Of a stretch of DNA of 64,000 nt, positions 1 through 13,100 are shown piece after piece. The notes below the pieces were generated by a model, which had not been told where the DNA came from, searched no databases, and worked only from the letters and a program-made list of their open reading frames with translations. The stretch lies in the NCBI GenBank assembly GCA_933228895.1, contig OW121847.1:72001-136000 (forward strand), written 5' to 3'. This DNA is from Platycnemis pennipes. Lineage: Eukaryota > Arthropoda > Insecta > Odonata > Platycnemididae. The position numbers were made by a program, and so were the translations under genes. The stretch's first letter is position 1. The number at the start of each line of letters is the position of its first letter.

Positions 1-3000
1 AAACCGATGAGCAAGGGCCTTAGTGTCAATTTTTGTTTTTAAACAGCGGAAATAGTGAATTTAGTGAGAAGGAAGCTGTTTTGAGAACACACCTCAGAAT
101 CTGGATTTGTTATTTCGCTATGAATTATTGTATAAAAATCGGTGAAAACCGATAAGCAGACGCCTTAGTGTCAATTTTTGTTTTAAAACAGCGAAGTAGT
201 GAATTTTGTGACAAGGGAGGTGTTTTGAGAACACACCTCAGAATCTGGATTTTTTATTTCTCTATGATATTTTGGATAAAAATCGGTGAAAATCGATGAG
301 AAGAGGCCTTATTTACAATTTTTGTTTTAAACAGCGGAATTTAGTGAAAAGGAAGCTGATTTGAGAACACACCTCAGAATCGGGATTTTTTATTTCGCTA
401 TGAATTATTGTATAAAAATCGGTGAAAACCGATGAGCAGAAGCCTTAGTGTCAATTTTTGTTTTAAAACAGCGGAAATAGTGAATTTAGTGAGAAGAAAT
501 CTTGTTTGAGAACACACCTCAGAATCTGGATTTTATATTTCGGTATGAATTATTGTATAAAAATCGGTGAAAACCGATGAGCAGAGGCCGTAGTGTCAAT
601 TTTTGTTTTAAAATAGCGGAAATAGTGAATTTAGTGAGAAGGAAACGTTTTTGAGAACACACCTCAGAATCTGGATTTTTTATTTCGCTATGAATCATTG
701 TATAAAAATCGGTGAAAACGATGAGCAGAGGCCTTAGTGTCGATTTATTTTAAAACAGCGGAAACAGTGAATTTTGTGACAAGGAAAGTTTTCTGAGAAC
801 ACGCTTCAGAATCTGGATTTTTTAATTCGCTATGAATTATTGTATAAAAATCGGTGAAAACCGATGTGCAGGGGCCTTAGTGTCAATTTTTGTTTTAAAA
901 CAGCGGAAATAGTGAGTTTAGTGAGAAGGAAGCTGTTTTGAGAACACACCTCAGAATCTGGGTTTTTTATTTCGCTATGAATTATTGTATAAAAATCGGT
1001 GAAAACCGATGAGCAGAGGCCTTAGTGTCAATTTTTGTTTTAAAACAGCGGAAGTAGTGAATTTTGTGACAAGGGAGGTGTTTTGAGAACACACCTCAGA
1101 ATCTGGATTTTTTATTTCGCTATGAATTATTGTATAAAAATCCGTGAAAACCGATGAGCAGAAGCCTTATGGTCAATTTTTGTTTTAAAACAGCGGAAAT
1201 AGTGAATTTAGTGAGAAGAAATCTGGTTTGAGAACACACCTCAGTATCTGGATTTTATATTTCGGTTTGAATTATTGTATAAAAATCGGTGAAAACCGAT
1301 GAGCAGAGGCCTCAGTGTCAATTTTTGTTTTAAAACAGCGGAAATAGTGAATTAAGTGAGAAGAAATCTGGTTTGAGAACACACCTCAGAATTTGGATTT
1401 TATATTTCGGTATGAGTTATTGTATAAAAATCGGTGAAAACCGATGAGCAGAGGCCTCAGTGTCAATTTTTGTTTTAAAACAGCGGAAGTAGTGAATTTT
1501 GTGACAAGGATTTTCTGAGGAGAATACACCTCAGAATCTGGATTTTTTATTTTGCTATGAATTATTGTATAAAAATCGGTGAAAACCGATGAGCAGAGGC
1601 CTAAGTGACAATTTTTATTTTAAACAGCGACAAAAATTGAAATTAGTGAGAAGGAAGCTGTTTTGAGAACACACCTCAGAATCTGGATTTTTTATTTGGC
1701 TTGAATTATTGTATAAAAATCGGTGAAAACCGATGAGCAGGGGCCTTAGTGTCAATTTTTGTTTTAAAACAGCGGAAATAGTGAGTTTAGTGAGAAGGAA
1801 GCTGTTTTGAGAACACACCTCAGAATCTAGGTTTTTTATTTCGCTATAATTATTATTGTATAAAAATCGGTGAAAACCGATGAGCAGGGGCCTTAGTGTC
1901 AATTTTTGTTTTAAAACAGCGGAAATAGTGAGTTTAGTGAGAAGGAAGCTGTTTTGAGAACACACCTCAGAATCTAGGTTTTTTATTTCCCTATGAATTA
2001 TTGTATAAAAATCGGTGAAAAAAGATGAGCAGAGGCCTTTGTGTCAATTTTTGTTTTAAAAGAGCGGAAATAGTGAATTTAGTGAGAAAGAAGCTGTTTT
2101 GAGAACACAACTCAGAATCTGGATTTTTTATTTCGCAATTAATTATTATTGTACAAATATCGGTGAAAACCGATGAGCAAGGGCCTTAGTGTCAATTTTT
2201 GTTTTTAAACAGCGGAAATAGTGAATTTAGTGAGAAGGAAGCTGTTTTGAGAACACACCTCAGAATCTGGATTTGTTATTTCGCTATGAATTATTGTATA
2301 AAAATCGGTGAAAACCGATAAGCAGACGCCTTAGTGTCAATTTTTGTTAAAAACAGCGAAGTAGTGAATTTTGTGACAAGGGAGGTGTTTTGAGAACACA
2401 ACTCAGAATCTGGATTTTTTATTTCTCTATGATATTTTGGATAAAAATCGGTGAAAATCGATGAGAAGAGGCCTTATTTACAATTTTTGTTTTAAAACAG
2501 CGGAATTTAGTGAAAAGGAAGCTGTTTTGTGAACACACCTCAGAATCTGGATTTTTTATTTCGCTATGAATTATTGTATAAAAATCGGTGAAAACCGATG
2601 AGCAGAAGCCTTAGTGTCCATTTTTGTTTTAAAACAGCGGAAATAGTGAATTTAGTGAGAAGAAATCTGGTTTGAGAACACACCTCAGAATCTGGATTTT
2701 ATATTTCGGTATGAATTATTGTATAAAAATCGGTGAAAACCGATGAGCAGAGGCCGTAGTGTCAATTTTTGTTTTAAAATAGCGGAAATAGTGAATTTAG
2801 TGAGAAGGAAACGTTTTTGAGAACACACCTCAGAATCTGGATTTTTTATTTCGCTATGAATTATTGTATAAAAATCGGTGAAAACGATGAGCAGCGGCCT
2901 TAGTGTCGATTTATTTTAAAACAGCGGAAACAGTGAATTTTGTGACAAGGAAAGTTTTCTGAGAACACACTTCAGAATCTGGATTTTTTAATTCGCTATG

Positions 3001-4020
3001 AATTATTGTATAAAAATCGGTGAAAACCGATGAGCAGGGGCCTTAGTGTCAATTTTTGGTTTAAATCAGCGGAAATAGTGAGTTTAGTGAGAAGGAAGCT
3101 GTTTTGAGAACACCTCAGAATCTGGGTTTTTTATTTCGCTATGAATTATTGTATAAAAATCGGTGAAAACCGATGAGCAGAGGCCTTAGTGTCAATTTTT
3201 GTTTTAAAACAGCGGAAGTAGTGAATTTTGTGACAAGGGAGGTGTTTTGAGAACACACCTCAGAATCTGGATTTTTTATTTCGCTATGAATTATTGTATA
3301 AAAATCGGTGAAAACCGATGAGCAGAAGCCTTATGGTCAATTTTTGTTTTAAAACAGCGGAAATAGTGAATTTAGTGAGAAGAAATCTGGTTTGAGAACA
3401 CACCTCAGTATCTGGATTTTATATTTCGGTTTGAATTATTGTATAAAAATCGGTGAAAACCGATGAGTAGAGGCCTCAGTGTCAATTTTTGTTTTAAAAC
3501 AGCGGAAGTAGTGAATTTTGTGACAAGGATTTTCTGAGGAGAACACACCTCAGAATCTTGATTTTTTATGTTGCTATGAATTATTGTATTAAAATCGGTG
3601 AAAACCGAGGAGCAGAGGCCTAAGGGTCAATTTTTATTTTAAACAGCGGAAACAGTGAAATTAGTGAGAAGGAAGCTGTTTTGAGAACACACCACAGAAT
3701 CTGGATTTTTTATTTCGCTATGAATGAAAAATGAATATAAAAATCGGTGAAAACCGATGAGCAGGGGCCTTAGTGTCAATTTTTGTTTTAAAACAGCGAA
3801 AAAAGTGAATTTAGTGAGAAGGAAGCTGTTTTGAGAACACACCTCAGAATCTGGATTTTTTATTTCGCTATGAAATATTGTATAAAAATCGGTGAAAATA
3901 GATTATCAGTGGCCTTGGTGTCAATTTTTGTTTTAAATCAGCGGAAGTAGTGAGTTTAGTGAGAAGGAAGATAATTTGAGAACACCTCAGAAACTGGATT
4001 TTTTTTTCGCTTAGAATTAT
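1..4020 (+). repeat. Longer-period higher-order satellite repeat, about 2166 bp
   Basis: The variant CGATGAGCAAGGGCCTTAG begins near position 1 and recurs near 2169, and the order of monomer subtypes after it is the same, including GAAGTAGTGAATTTTGTGAC, the TTGGATAAAAATCGG variant and the GATTTATTTTAAAACAG variant. The unit is about 15 monomers. The second copy lacks one monomer present near 1300-1440 of the first, and similarity fades after about 3740. The two copies are less alike than the 1593-bp units, so this looks like an older amplification. Confidence 0.75.
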
Positions 4021-5261
4021 TGTATAAAAATCGGCGGAAACCACTGAGAAGAGGCCGTAGTGTCAATTTTTGTTTTAAAATAGCGGAAATAGTGAATTTA
4101 TTGAGAAGAAAGCTGTTTTGAGAACACACCTCAGAATCTGGATTTTTTATTTCGCTATGAATTATTGTATAAAAATCGGTGAAAACGATGAGCAGAGGCC
4201 TTAGTGTCGATTTTTGTTTTAAAACAGCGGAAACAGTGAATTTTGTGACAAGGAAAGTTTTCTTAGAACACGCCTCAGAATCTGGATTTTTTATTTTGCA
4301 ATGAATTATTGTATAAAAATCGGTGAAAACCGATGAGCAGAGGCCTAAGTGTCAATTTTTGTTTTAAAACAGCGGAAATAGTGAATTTAGTGGGAAGGAA
4401 GCTGTTTTGAGAACACCTCAGAATCTGGATTTATTATTTCGCTATGAATTATTGTATAAAAATCGGTGAAAACCGATGAGCAGGGGCCTAAGTGTCAATT
4501 TTTGTTTGAAAACAGCGGAAATAGTGAGTTTAGTGAGAAGGTAGCTGTTTTGAGAACACACCTCAGAATCTAGGTTTTTTATTTCGCTATGAATTATTGT
4601 ATAAAAATCGGTAAAAACCGATGAGCAGAGGCCTTAGTGTCAATTTTTGTTTTAAAAGAGCGTAAATAGTGAATTTAGTGTGAAGGAAGCTGTTTTGAGA
4701 ACACAACTCAGAATCTGGATTTTTTATTTCGCAATTAATTATTATTGTACAAATATCGGTGAAAACCGATGAGCAGGGGCCTTAGTGTCAATTTTTGATT
4801 TAAAACAGCAAAAATATTGAATTTAGTGAGAAGGAAGCTGTTTTGAGAACACACCTCAGAATCTGGATTTTTTATTTCGCCATGAATTATTGTATAAAAA
4901 TCGGTGAAAACCGATGAGCAGGGGCCTTAGTGTCAATTTTTGTTTTAAAACAGCGAAAAAAGTGAATTTAGTGAGAAGGAAGCTGTTTTGAGAACACACC
5001 TCAGAATCTGGATTTTTTATTTCACTATGAAATATTGTATAAAAATCGGTGAAAGCAGATTATCACTGGCCTTGGTGTCAATTTTTGTTTTAAATCAGCG
5101 GAAGTAGTGAATTTAGTGAGAAGGAAGCTAATTTGAGAACACCTCAGAATCTGGATTTTTTTTTCGCTTTGAATTATTGTATAAAAATTGGTGGAAACCA
5201 CTGAGCAGAGGCCGTAGTGTCAATTTTTTTTTTTAAATAGCGGAAATAGTGAATTAAGTGG

Positions 5262-8200
5262 GAAGAAAGCTGTTTTGAGAACACACCTCAGAATCTGGAT
5301 TTTTTATTTCGCTATGAATTATTGTATAAAAATCGGTGAAAACCGATGAGCAGGGGCCTTAATGTCAATTTTTTTTTTAAAACAGCGGAAATAGTGAGTT
5401 TAGTGAGAAGGAAGCTGTTTTGAGTACACACCTCAGAATCTAGGTTTTTCATTTCGCTATGAATTATTGTATAAAAATCGGTGAAAACCGATGAGCAGGG
5501 GCCTTAGTGTCAATTTTTGTTTTAAAAGAGCGGAAATAGTGAATTTAGTGAGAAGTAGGCTGTTTTGAGAACACAACTCAGAATCTGGATTTTTTATTTC
5601 GCAATTAATTATTATTGTACAAATATCGGTGAAAACCGATGAGCAGGGGCCTTAGTGTCAATTTTTGTGTTTAAACAGCGGAAATAGTGAATTTAGTGAG
5701 AAGGGAGGTGTTTTGAGAACACACCTCAGAATCTGGATTTTTTATTTCTCTATGATATTTTGGATAAAAATCGGTGAAAATCGACGAGAAGAGGCCTTAT
5801 TTACAATTTTTGTTTTTAAAACAGCGGAAATAGTGAATTAAGTGAAAAGGAAGCAGTTTTGAGAACACACCTCAGAATCTGGATTTTTTATTTCGCTATG
5901 AATGATTGTATAAAAATCGGTGAAAACCGATGAGCAGAAGCCTTAGTGTCAATTTTTGTTTTAAAACAGCGGAAAAAGTGAATTTAGTGAGAAGAAATCT
6001 GGTTTGAGAACACACCTCAGAATCTGGATTTTATATTTCGGTATGAATTATTGTATAAAAATCGGTGAAAACCGATGAGCAGAGACCTCAGTGTAAATTT
6101 TTGTTTTAAAACAGCGGAAGATTTTGTGACAAGGATTTTCTGAGGAGAACACACCTCAGAATCTCGATTTATATTTTGCTACGAATTATTGTATAAAAAA
6201 CGGTGAAAACCGATGAGCAGAAGCCTAAGTGTCAATTTTTATTTTAAACAGCGGAAACAGTGAAATTAGTGAGAAGGAAGCTGTTTTGAGAACACACCTC
6301 AGAATCTGGATTTTTTATTTCGCTATGAATTATTGTGTAAAAATCGGTGAAAACCGATGAGCAGGGGCCTTAGTGTCAATTTTTGTTTTAAAAGAGCGGA
6401 AATAGTGAATTTAGTGAGAAGGAAGCTGTTTTGAGAACACAACTCAGAATCTGGATTTTTTATTACGCAATTAATTATTATTGTACAAATATCGGTGAAA
6501 ACCGATGAGCAGAGGCCTTAGTGTCAATTTTTGTTTTAAAACAGCGGAAGTAGTGAATTTTGTGACAAGGGAGGTGTTTTGAGAACACACCTCAGAATCT
6601 GGATTTTTTATTTCGGTATGAATTATTGTATAAAAATCGGTGAAAACCGATGAACAGAGGCCTCAGTGTCAATTTTTGGTTTAAAACAGCGGAAGTAGTG
6701 AATTTTGTGACAAGGATTTTCTGAGGAGAACACACCTCAGAATCTTGATTTTTTATTTTGCTATGAATTATTGTATAAAAATCGGTGAAAACCGATGAGC
6801 AGAGGCCTAAGTGTCAATTTTTATTTTAAACAGCGGAAACAGTGAAATTAGTGAGAAGAAAGCTGTTTTGAGAACACACCTCAGAATCTGGATTTTTTAT
6901 TTCGCTATGAATTATTGTATAAAAATCGGTGAAAACCGATGAGCAGGGGCCTTAATGTCAATTTTTTTTTTAAAACAGCGGAAATAGTGAGTTTAGTGAG
7001 AAGGAAGCTGTTTTGAGTACACACCTCAGAATCTAGGTTTTTCATTTCGCTATGAATTATTGTATAAAAATCGGTGAAAACCGATGAGCAGGGGCCTTAG
7101 TGTCAATTTTTGTTTTAAAAGAGCGGAAATAGTGAATTTAGTGAGAAGTAGGCTGTTTTGAGAACACAACTCAGAATCTGGATTTTTTATTTCGCAATTA
7201 ATTATTATTGTACAAATATCGGTGAAAACCGATGAGCAGGGGCCTTAGTGTCAATTTTTGTGTTTAAACAGCGGAAATAGTGAATTTAGTGAGAAGGGAG
7301 GTGTTTTGAGAACACACCTCAGAATCTGGATTTTTTATTTCTCTATGATATTTTGGATAAAAATCGGTGAAAATCGACGAGAAGAGGCCTTATTTACAAT
7401 TTTTGTTTTTAAAACAGCGGAAATAGTGAATTAAGTGAAAAGGAAGCAGTTTTGAGAACACACCTCAGAATCTGGATTTTTTATTTCGCTATGAATGATT
7501 GTATAAAAATCGGTGAAAACCGATGAGCAGAAGCCTTAGTGTCAATTTTTGTTTTAAAACAGCGGAAAAAGTGAATTTAGTGAGAAGAAATCTGGTTTGA
7601 GAACACACCTCAGAATCTGGATTTTATATTTCGGTATGAATTATTGTATAAAAATCGGTGAAAACCGATGAGCAGAGACCTCAGTGTAAATTTTTGTTTT
7701 AAAACAGCGGAAGATTTTGTGACAAGGATTTTCTGAGGAGAACACACCTCAGAATCTCGATTTATATTTTGCTACGAATTATTGTATAAAAAACGGTGAA
7801 AACCGATGAGCAGAAGCCTAAGTGTCAATTTTTATTTTAAACAGCGGAAACAGTGAAATTAGTGAGAAGGAAGCTGTTTTGAGAACACACCTCAGAATCT
7901 GGATTTTTTATTTCGCTATGAATTATTGTGTAAAAATCGGTGAAAACCGATGAGCAGGGGCCTTAGTGTCAATTTTTGTTTTAAAAGAGCGGAAATAGTG
8001 AATTTAGTGAGAAGGAAGCTGTTTTGAGAACACAACTCAGAATCTGGATTTTTTATTACGCAATTAATTATTATTGTACAAATATCGGTGAAAACCGATG
8101 AGCAGAGGCCTTAGTGTCAATTTTTGTTTTAAAACAGCGGAAGTAGTGAATTTTGTGACAAGGGAGGTGTTTTGAGAACACACCTCAGAATCTGGATTTT

Positions 8201-10137
8201 TTATTTCGGTATGAATTATTGTATAAAAATCGGTGAAAACCGATGAACAGAGGCCTCAGTGTCAATTTTTGGTTTAAAACAGCGGAAGTAGTGAATTTTG
8301 TGACAAGGATTTTCTGAGGAGAACACACCTCAGAATCTTGATTTTTTATTTTGCTATGAATTATTGTATAAAAATCGGTGAAAACCGATGAGCAGAGGCC
8401 TAAGTGTCAATTTTTATTTTAAACAGCGGAAACAGTGAAATTAGTGAGAAGAAAGCTGTTTTGAGAACACACCTCAGAATCTGGATTTTTTATTTCGCTA
8501 TGAATTATTGTATAAAAATCGGTGAAAACCGATGAGCAGGGGCCTTAATGTCAATTTTTTTTTTAAAACAGCGGAAATAGTGAGTTTAGTGAGAAGGAAG
8601 CTGTTTTGAGTACACACCTCAGAATCTAGGTTTTTCATTTCGCTATGAATTATTGTATAAAAATCGGTGAAAACCGATGAGCAGGGGCCTTAGTGTCAAT
8701 TTTTGTTTTAAAAGAGCGGAAATAGTGAATTTAGTGAGAAGTAGGCTGTTTTGAGAACACAACTCAGAATCTGGATTTTTTATTTCGCAATTAATTATTA
8801 TTGTACAAATATCGGTGAAAACCGATGAGCAGGGGCCTTAGTGTCAATTTTTGTGTTTAAACAGCGGAAATAGTGAATTTAGTGAGAAGGGAGGTGTTTT
8901 GAGAACACACCTCAGAATCTGGATTTTTTATTTCTCTATGATATTTTGGATAAAAATCGGTGAAAATCGACGAGAAGAGGCCTTATTTACAATTTTTGTT
9001 TTTAAAACAGCGGAAATAGTGAATTAAGTGAAAAGGAAGCAGTTTTGAGAACACACCTCAGAATCTGGATTTTTTATTTCGCTATGAATGATTGTATAAA
9101 AATCGGTGAAAACCGATGAGCAGAAGCCTTAGTGTCAATTTTTGTTTTAAAACAGCGGAAAAAGTGAATTTAGTGAGAAGAAATCTGGTTTGAGAACACA
9201 CCTCAGAATCTGGATTTTATATTTCGGTATGAATTATTGTATAAAAATCGGTGAAAACCGATGAGCAGAGACCTCAGTGTAAATTTTTGTTTTAAAACAG
9301 CGGAAGATTTTGTGACAAGGATTTTCTGAGGAGAACACACCTCAGAATCTCGATTTATATTTTGCTACGAATTATTGTATAAAAAACGGTGAAAACCGAT
9401 GAGCAGAAGCCTAAGTGTCAATTTTTATTTTAAACAGCGGAAACAGTGAAATTAGTGAGAAGGAAGCTGTTTTGAGAACACACCTCAGAATCTGGATTTT
9501 TTATTTCGCTATGAATTATTGTGTAAAAATCGGTGAAAACCGATGAGCAGGGGCCTTAGTGTCAATTTTTGTTTTAAAAGAGCGGAAATAGTGAATTTAG
9601 TGAGAAGGAAGCTGTTTTGAGAACACAACTCAGAATCTGGATTTTTTATTACGCAATTAATTATTATTGTACAAATATCGGTGAAAACCGATGAGCAGAG
9701 GCCTTAGTGTCAATTTTTGTTTTAAAACAGCGGAAGTAGTGAATTTTGTGACAAGGGAGGTGTTTTGAGAACACACCTCAGAATCTGGATTTTTTATTTC
9801 GGTATGAATTATTGTATAAAAATCGGTGAAAACCGATGAACAGAGGCCTCAGTGTCAATTTTTGGTTTAAAACAGCGGAAGTAGTGAATTTTGTGACAAG
9901 GATTTTCTGAGGAGAACACACCTCAGAATCTTGATTTTTTATTTTGCTATGAATTATTGTATAAAAATCGGTGAAAACCGATGAGCAGAGGCCTAAGTGT
10001 CAATTTTTATTTTAAACAGCGGAAACAGTGAAATTAGTGAGAAGAAAGCTGTTTTGAGAACACACCTCAGAATCTGGATTTTTTATTTCGCTATGAATTA
10101 TTGTATAAAAATCGGTGAAAACCGATGAGCAGGGGCC
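5262..10137 (+). repeat. Higher-order satellite repeat, 1593-bp unit, about 3.06 copies
   Basis: The variant string CAGGGGCCTTAATGTCAATT begins the unit near 5341, 6934 and 8527, exactly 1593 bp apart. A second marker, the AAGGGAGGTG variant, occurs at 5701, 7294 and 8887 with the same spacing. The unit corresponds to 11 monomers of about 144.8 bp. Stretches compared by eye are identical or nearly so between the three copies, whereas neighbouring monomers within one unit differ clearly. This indicates recent amplification by unequal exchange or segmental duplication. Confidence 0.93.
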
Positions 10138-13100
10138 TTAGTGTCAATTTTTGTTTTAAAACAGCGAAAAAAGTGAATTTAGTGAGAAGGAAGCTGTTTT
10201 GAGAACACACCTCAGAATCTGGATTTTTTATTTCGCAATGAAATATTGTATAAAAATCGGTGAAAACAGATTATCAGTGGCCTTGGTGTCAATTTTTGTT
10301 TTAAATCAGCGGAAGTAGTGAATTTAGTGAGAAGGAAGCTAATTTGAGAACACCTCAGAATCTGGATTTTTTTTTCGCTTTGAATTATTGTATAAAAATC
10401 GGTGGAAACCACTGAGCAGAGGCCGTTGTGTCAATTTTTGTTTTAAAATAGCGGAAATAGTGAATTTAGTGAGAAGAAAGCTGTTTTGAGAACACACCTC
10501 AGAATCTGGATTTTTTATTTCGCTATGAATTATTGTATAAAAATCGGTGAAAACGATGAGCAGAGGCCTTAGTGTCGATTTTTGTTTTAAAAAAGCGGAA
10601 ACAGTGAATTTTGTGACAAGGAAAGTTTTCTGAGAACACGCCTCAGAATCTGGATTTTATATTTCGGTATGAATTATTGTATAAAAATCGGTGAAAACCG
10701 ATGACCAGAGACCTCAGTGTAAATTTTTGTTTTAAAACAGCGGAAGTAGTGAATTTTGTGACAAGGATTTTCTGAGGAGAACACACCTCAGAATCTTGAT
10801 TTTTTATTTTGCTAGGAATTATTGTATAAAAAACGGTGAAAACCGATAAGCAGAGGCCTAAGTGTCAATTTTTATTTTAAACAGCGGAAACAGTGAAATT
10901 AGTGAGAAGGAAGCTGTTTTGAGAACACACCTCAGAATCTGGATTTTTTATTTCGCTATGAATTATTGTATAAAAAACGGTGAAAACCGATGAGCAGGGG
11001 CCTTAGTGTCAATTTTTGTTTTAAAACAGCGGAAATAGTGAGTTTAGTGAGAAGGAAGCTGTTTTGAGAACACACCTCAGAATCTAGGTTTTTCATTTCG
11101 CTATGAATTATTGTATAAAAATCGGTGAAAACCGATGAGCAGAGGCCTTAGTGTCAATTTTTGTTTTAAAAGAGCGGAAATAGTGAATTTAGTGAGAAGG
11201 AAGCTGTTTTGAGAACACAACTCAGAATCTGGATTTTTTATTTCGCAATTAATTATTATTGTACAAATATCGGTGAAAACCGATGAGCAGGGGCCTTAGT
11301 GTCAATTTTTGTTTTTAAACAGCGGAAATAGTGAATTTAGTGAGAAGGAAGCTGTTTTGAGAACACACCTCAGAATCTGGATTTTTTATTTTGCTATGAA
11401 TTATTGTATAAAAATCGGTGAAAACCGATGAGCAGGGGCCTTAGTGTCAATTTTTGTTTTAAAACAGCGAAAAAAGTGAATTTAGTGAGAAGGAAGCTGT
11501 TTTGAGAACACACCTCAGAATCTGGATTTTTTATTTCGCTATGAAATATTGTATAAAAATCGGTGAAAACAGATTATCAGTGGCCTTGGTGACATTTTTG
11601 TTTTAAATCAGCGGAAGTAGTGAATTTAGTGAGAAGGAAGCTAATTTGAGAACACCACAGAATCTGGATTTTTTTTTCGCTTTGAATTATTGTATAAAAA
11701 TCGGTGGAAACCGATGAGCCTTAGTGCCTTAGTGTCCTTAGTGAGCCTTAGTGTCAATTTTTGTTTTAAAAGAGCGGAAATAGTGAATTTAGTGAGAAGG
11801 AAGCTGTTTTGAGAACACAACTCAGAATCTGGATTTTTTATTTCGCAATTAATTATTATTGTAAAATTATCGGTGAAAACCGATGAGCAGGGGCCTTAGT
11901 GTCAATTTTTTTTTTTAAACAGCGGAAATAGTGAATTTAGTGAGAAGAAATCTGGTTTGAGAACACACCTCAGAATCTGGATTTTATATTTCGGTATGAA
12001 TTATTGTATAAAAATCGGTGAAAACCGATGAGCAGAGGCCTAAGTGTCAATTTTTGTTTTCAAACAGCGGAAATAGTGAATTTTGTGACAAGGGAGGTGT
12101 TTTGAGAACACACCTCAGAATCTGGATTTTTTATTTCTCTATGATATTTTGGATAAAAATCGGTGAAAATCGATGAGAAGAGGCCTTATTTACAATTTTT
12201 GTTTTTAAACAGCGGAAACAGTGAATTTAGTGAAAAGGAAGCTGTTTTGAGAACACACCTCAGAATCTGGATTTTTTATTTCGCTATGAATGATTGTATA
12301 AAAATCGGTGAAAACCGATGAGCAGAAGCCTTAGTGTCAATTTTTGTTTTAAAACAGCGGAAATAGTGAATTTATTGAGAAGAAATCTGGTTTGAGAACA
12401 CACCTCAGAATCTGGATTTTATATTTCGGTATGAATTATTGTATAAAAATCGGTGAAAACCGATGAGCAGAGGCCTCAGTGTGAATTTTTGTTTTAAAAC
12501 AGCGGAAGTAGTGAATTTTGTGACAAGGATTTTCTGAGGAGAATACACCTCAGAATCTTGATTTTTTATTTTGCTATGAATTATTGTATAAAAATCGGTG
12601 AAAATCGATGAGCAGAGGCCTAAGTGTCAATTTTTGTTTTAAACAGCGGAAACAGTGAAATTAGTGAGAAGGAAGCTGTTTTGAGAACACACCTCAGAAT
12701 CTGGATTTTTTATTTCGCTATGAATTATTGATTAAAAATCGGTGAAAACCGATGAGCAGGGGCCTTAGTGTCAATTTTTGTTTTAAAACAGCGAAAAAAG
12801 TGAATTTAGTGAGAAGGAAGCTGTTTTGAGAACACACCTCAGAATCTGGATTTTTTATTTCGCTATGAAATATTGTATAAAAATCGGTGAAAACAGATTA
12901 TCAGTGGCCTTGGTGTCAATTTTTGTTTTAAATCAGCGGAAGTAGTGAATTTAGTGAGAAGGAAGCTAATTTGAGAACACCTCAGAATCTGGATTTTTTT
13001 TTCGCTTTGAATTATTGTATAAAAATCGGTGGAAACCACTGAGCAGAGGCCGTTGTGTCAATTTTTTTTTAAAATAGCGGAAATAGTGAATTTAGTGAGA

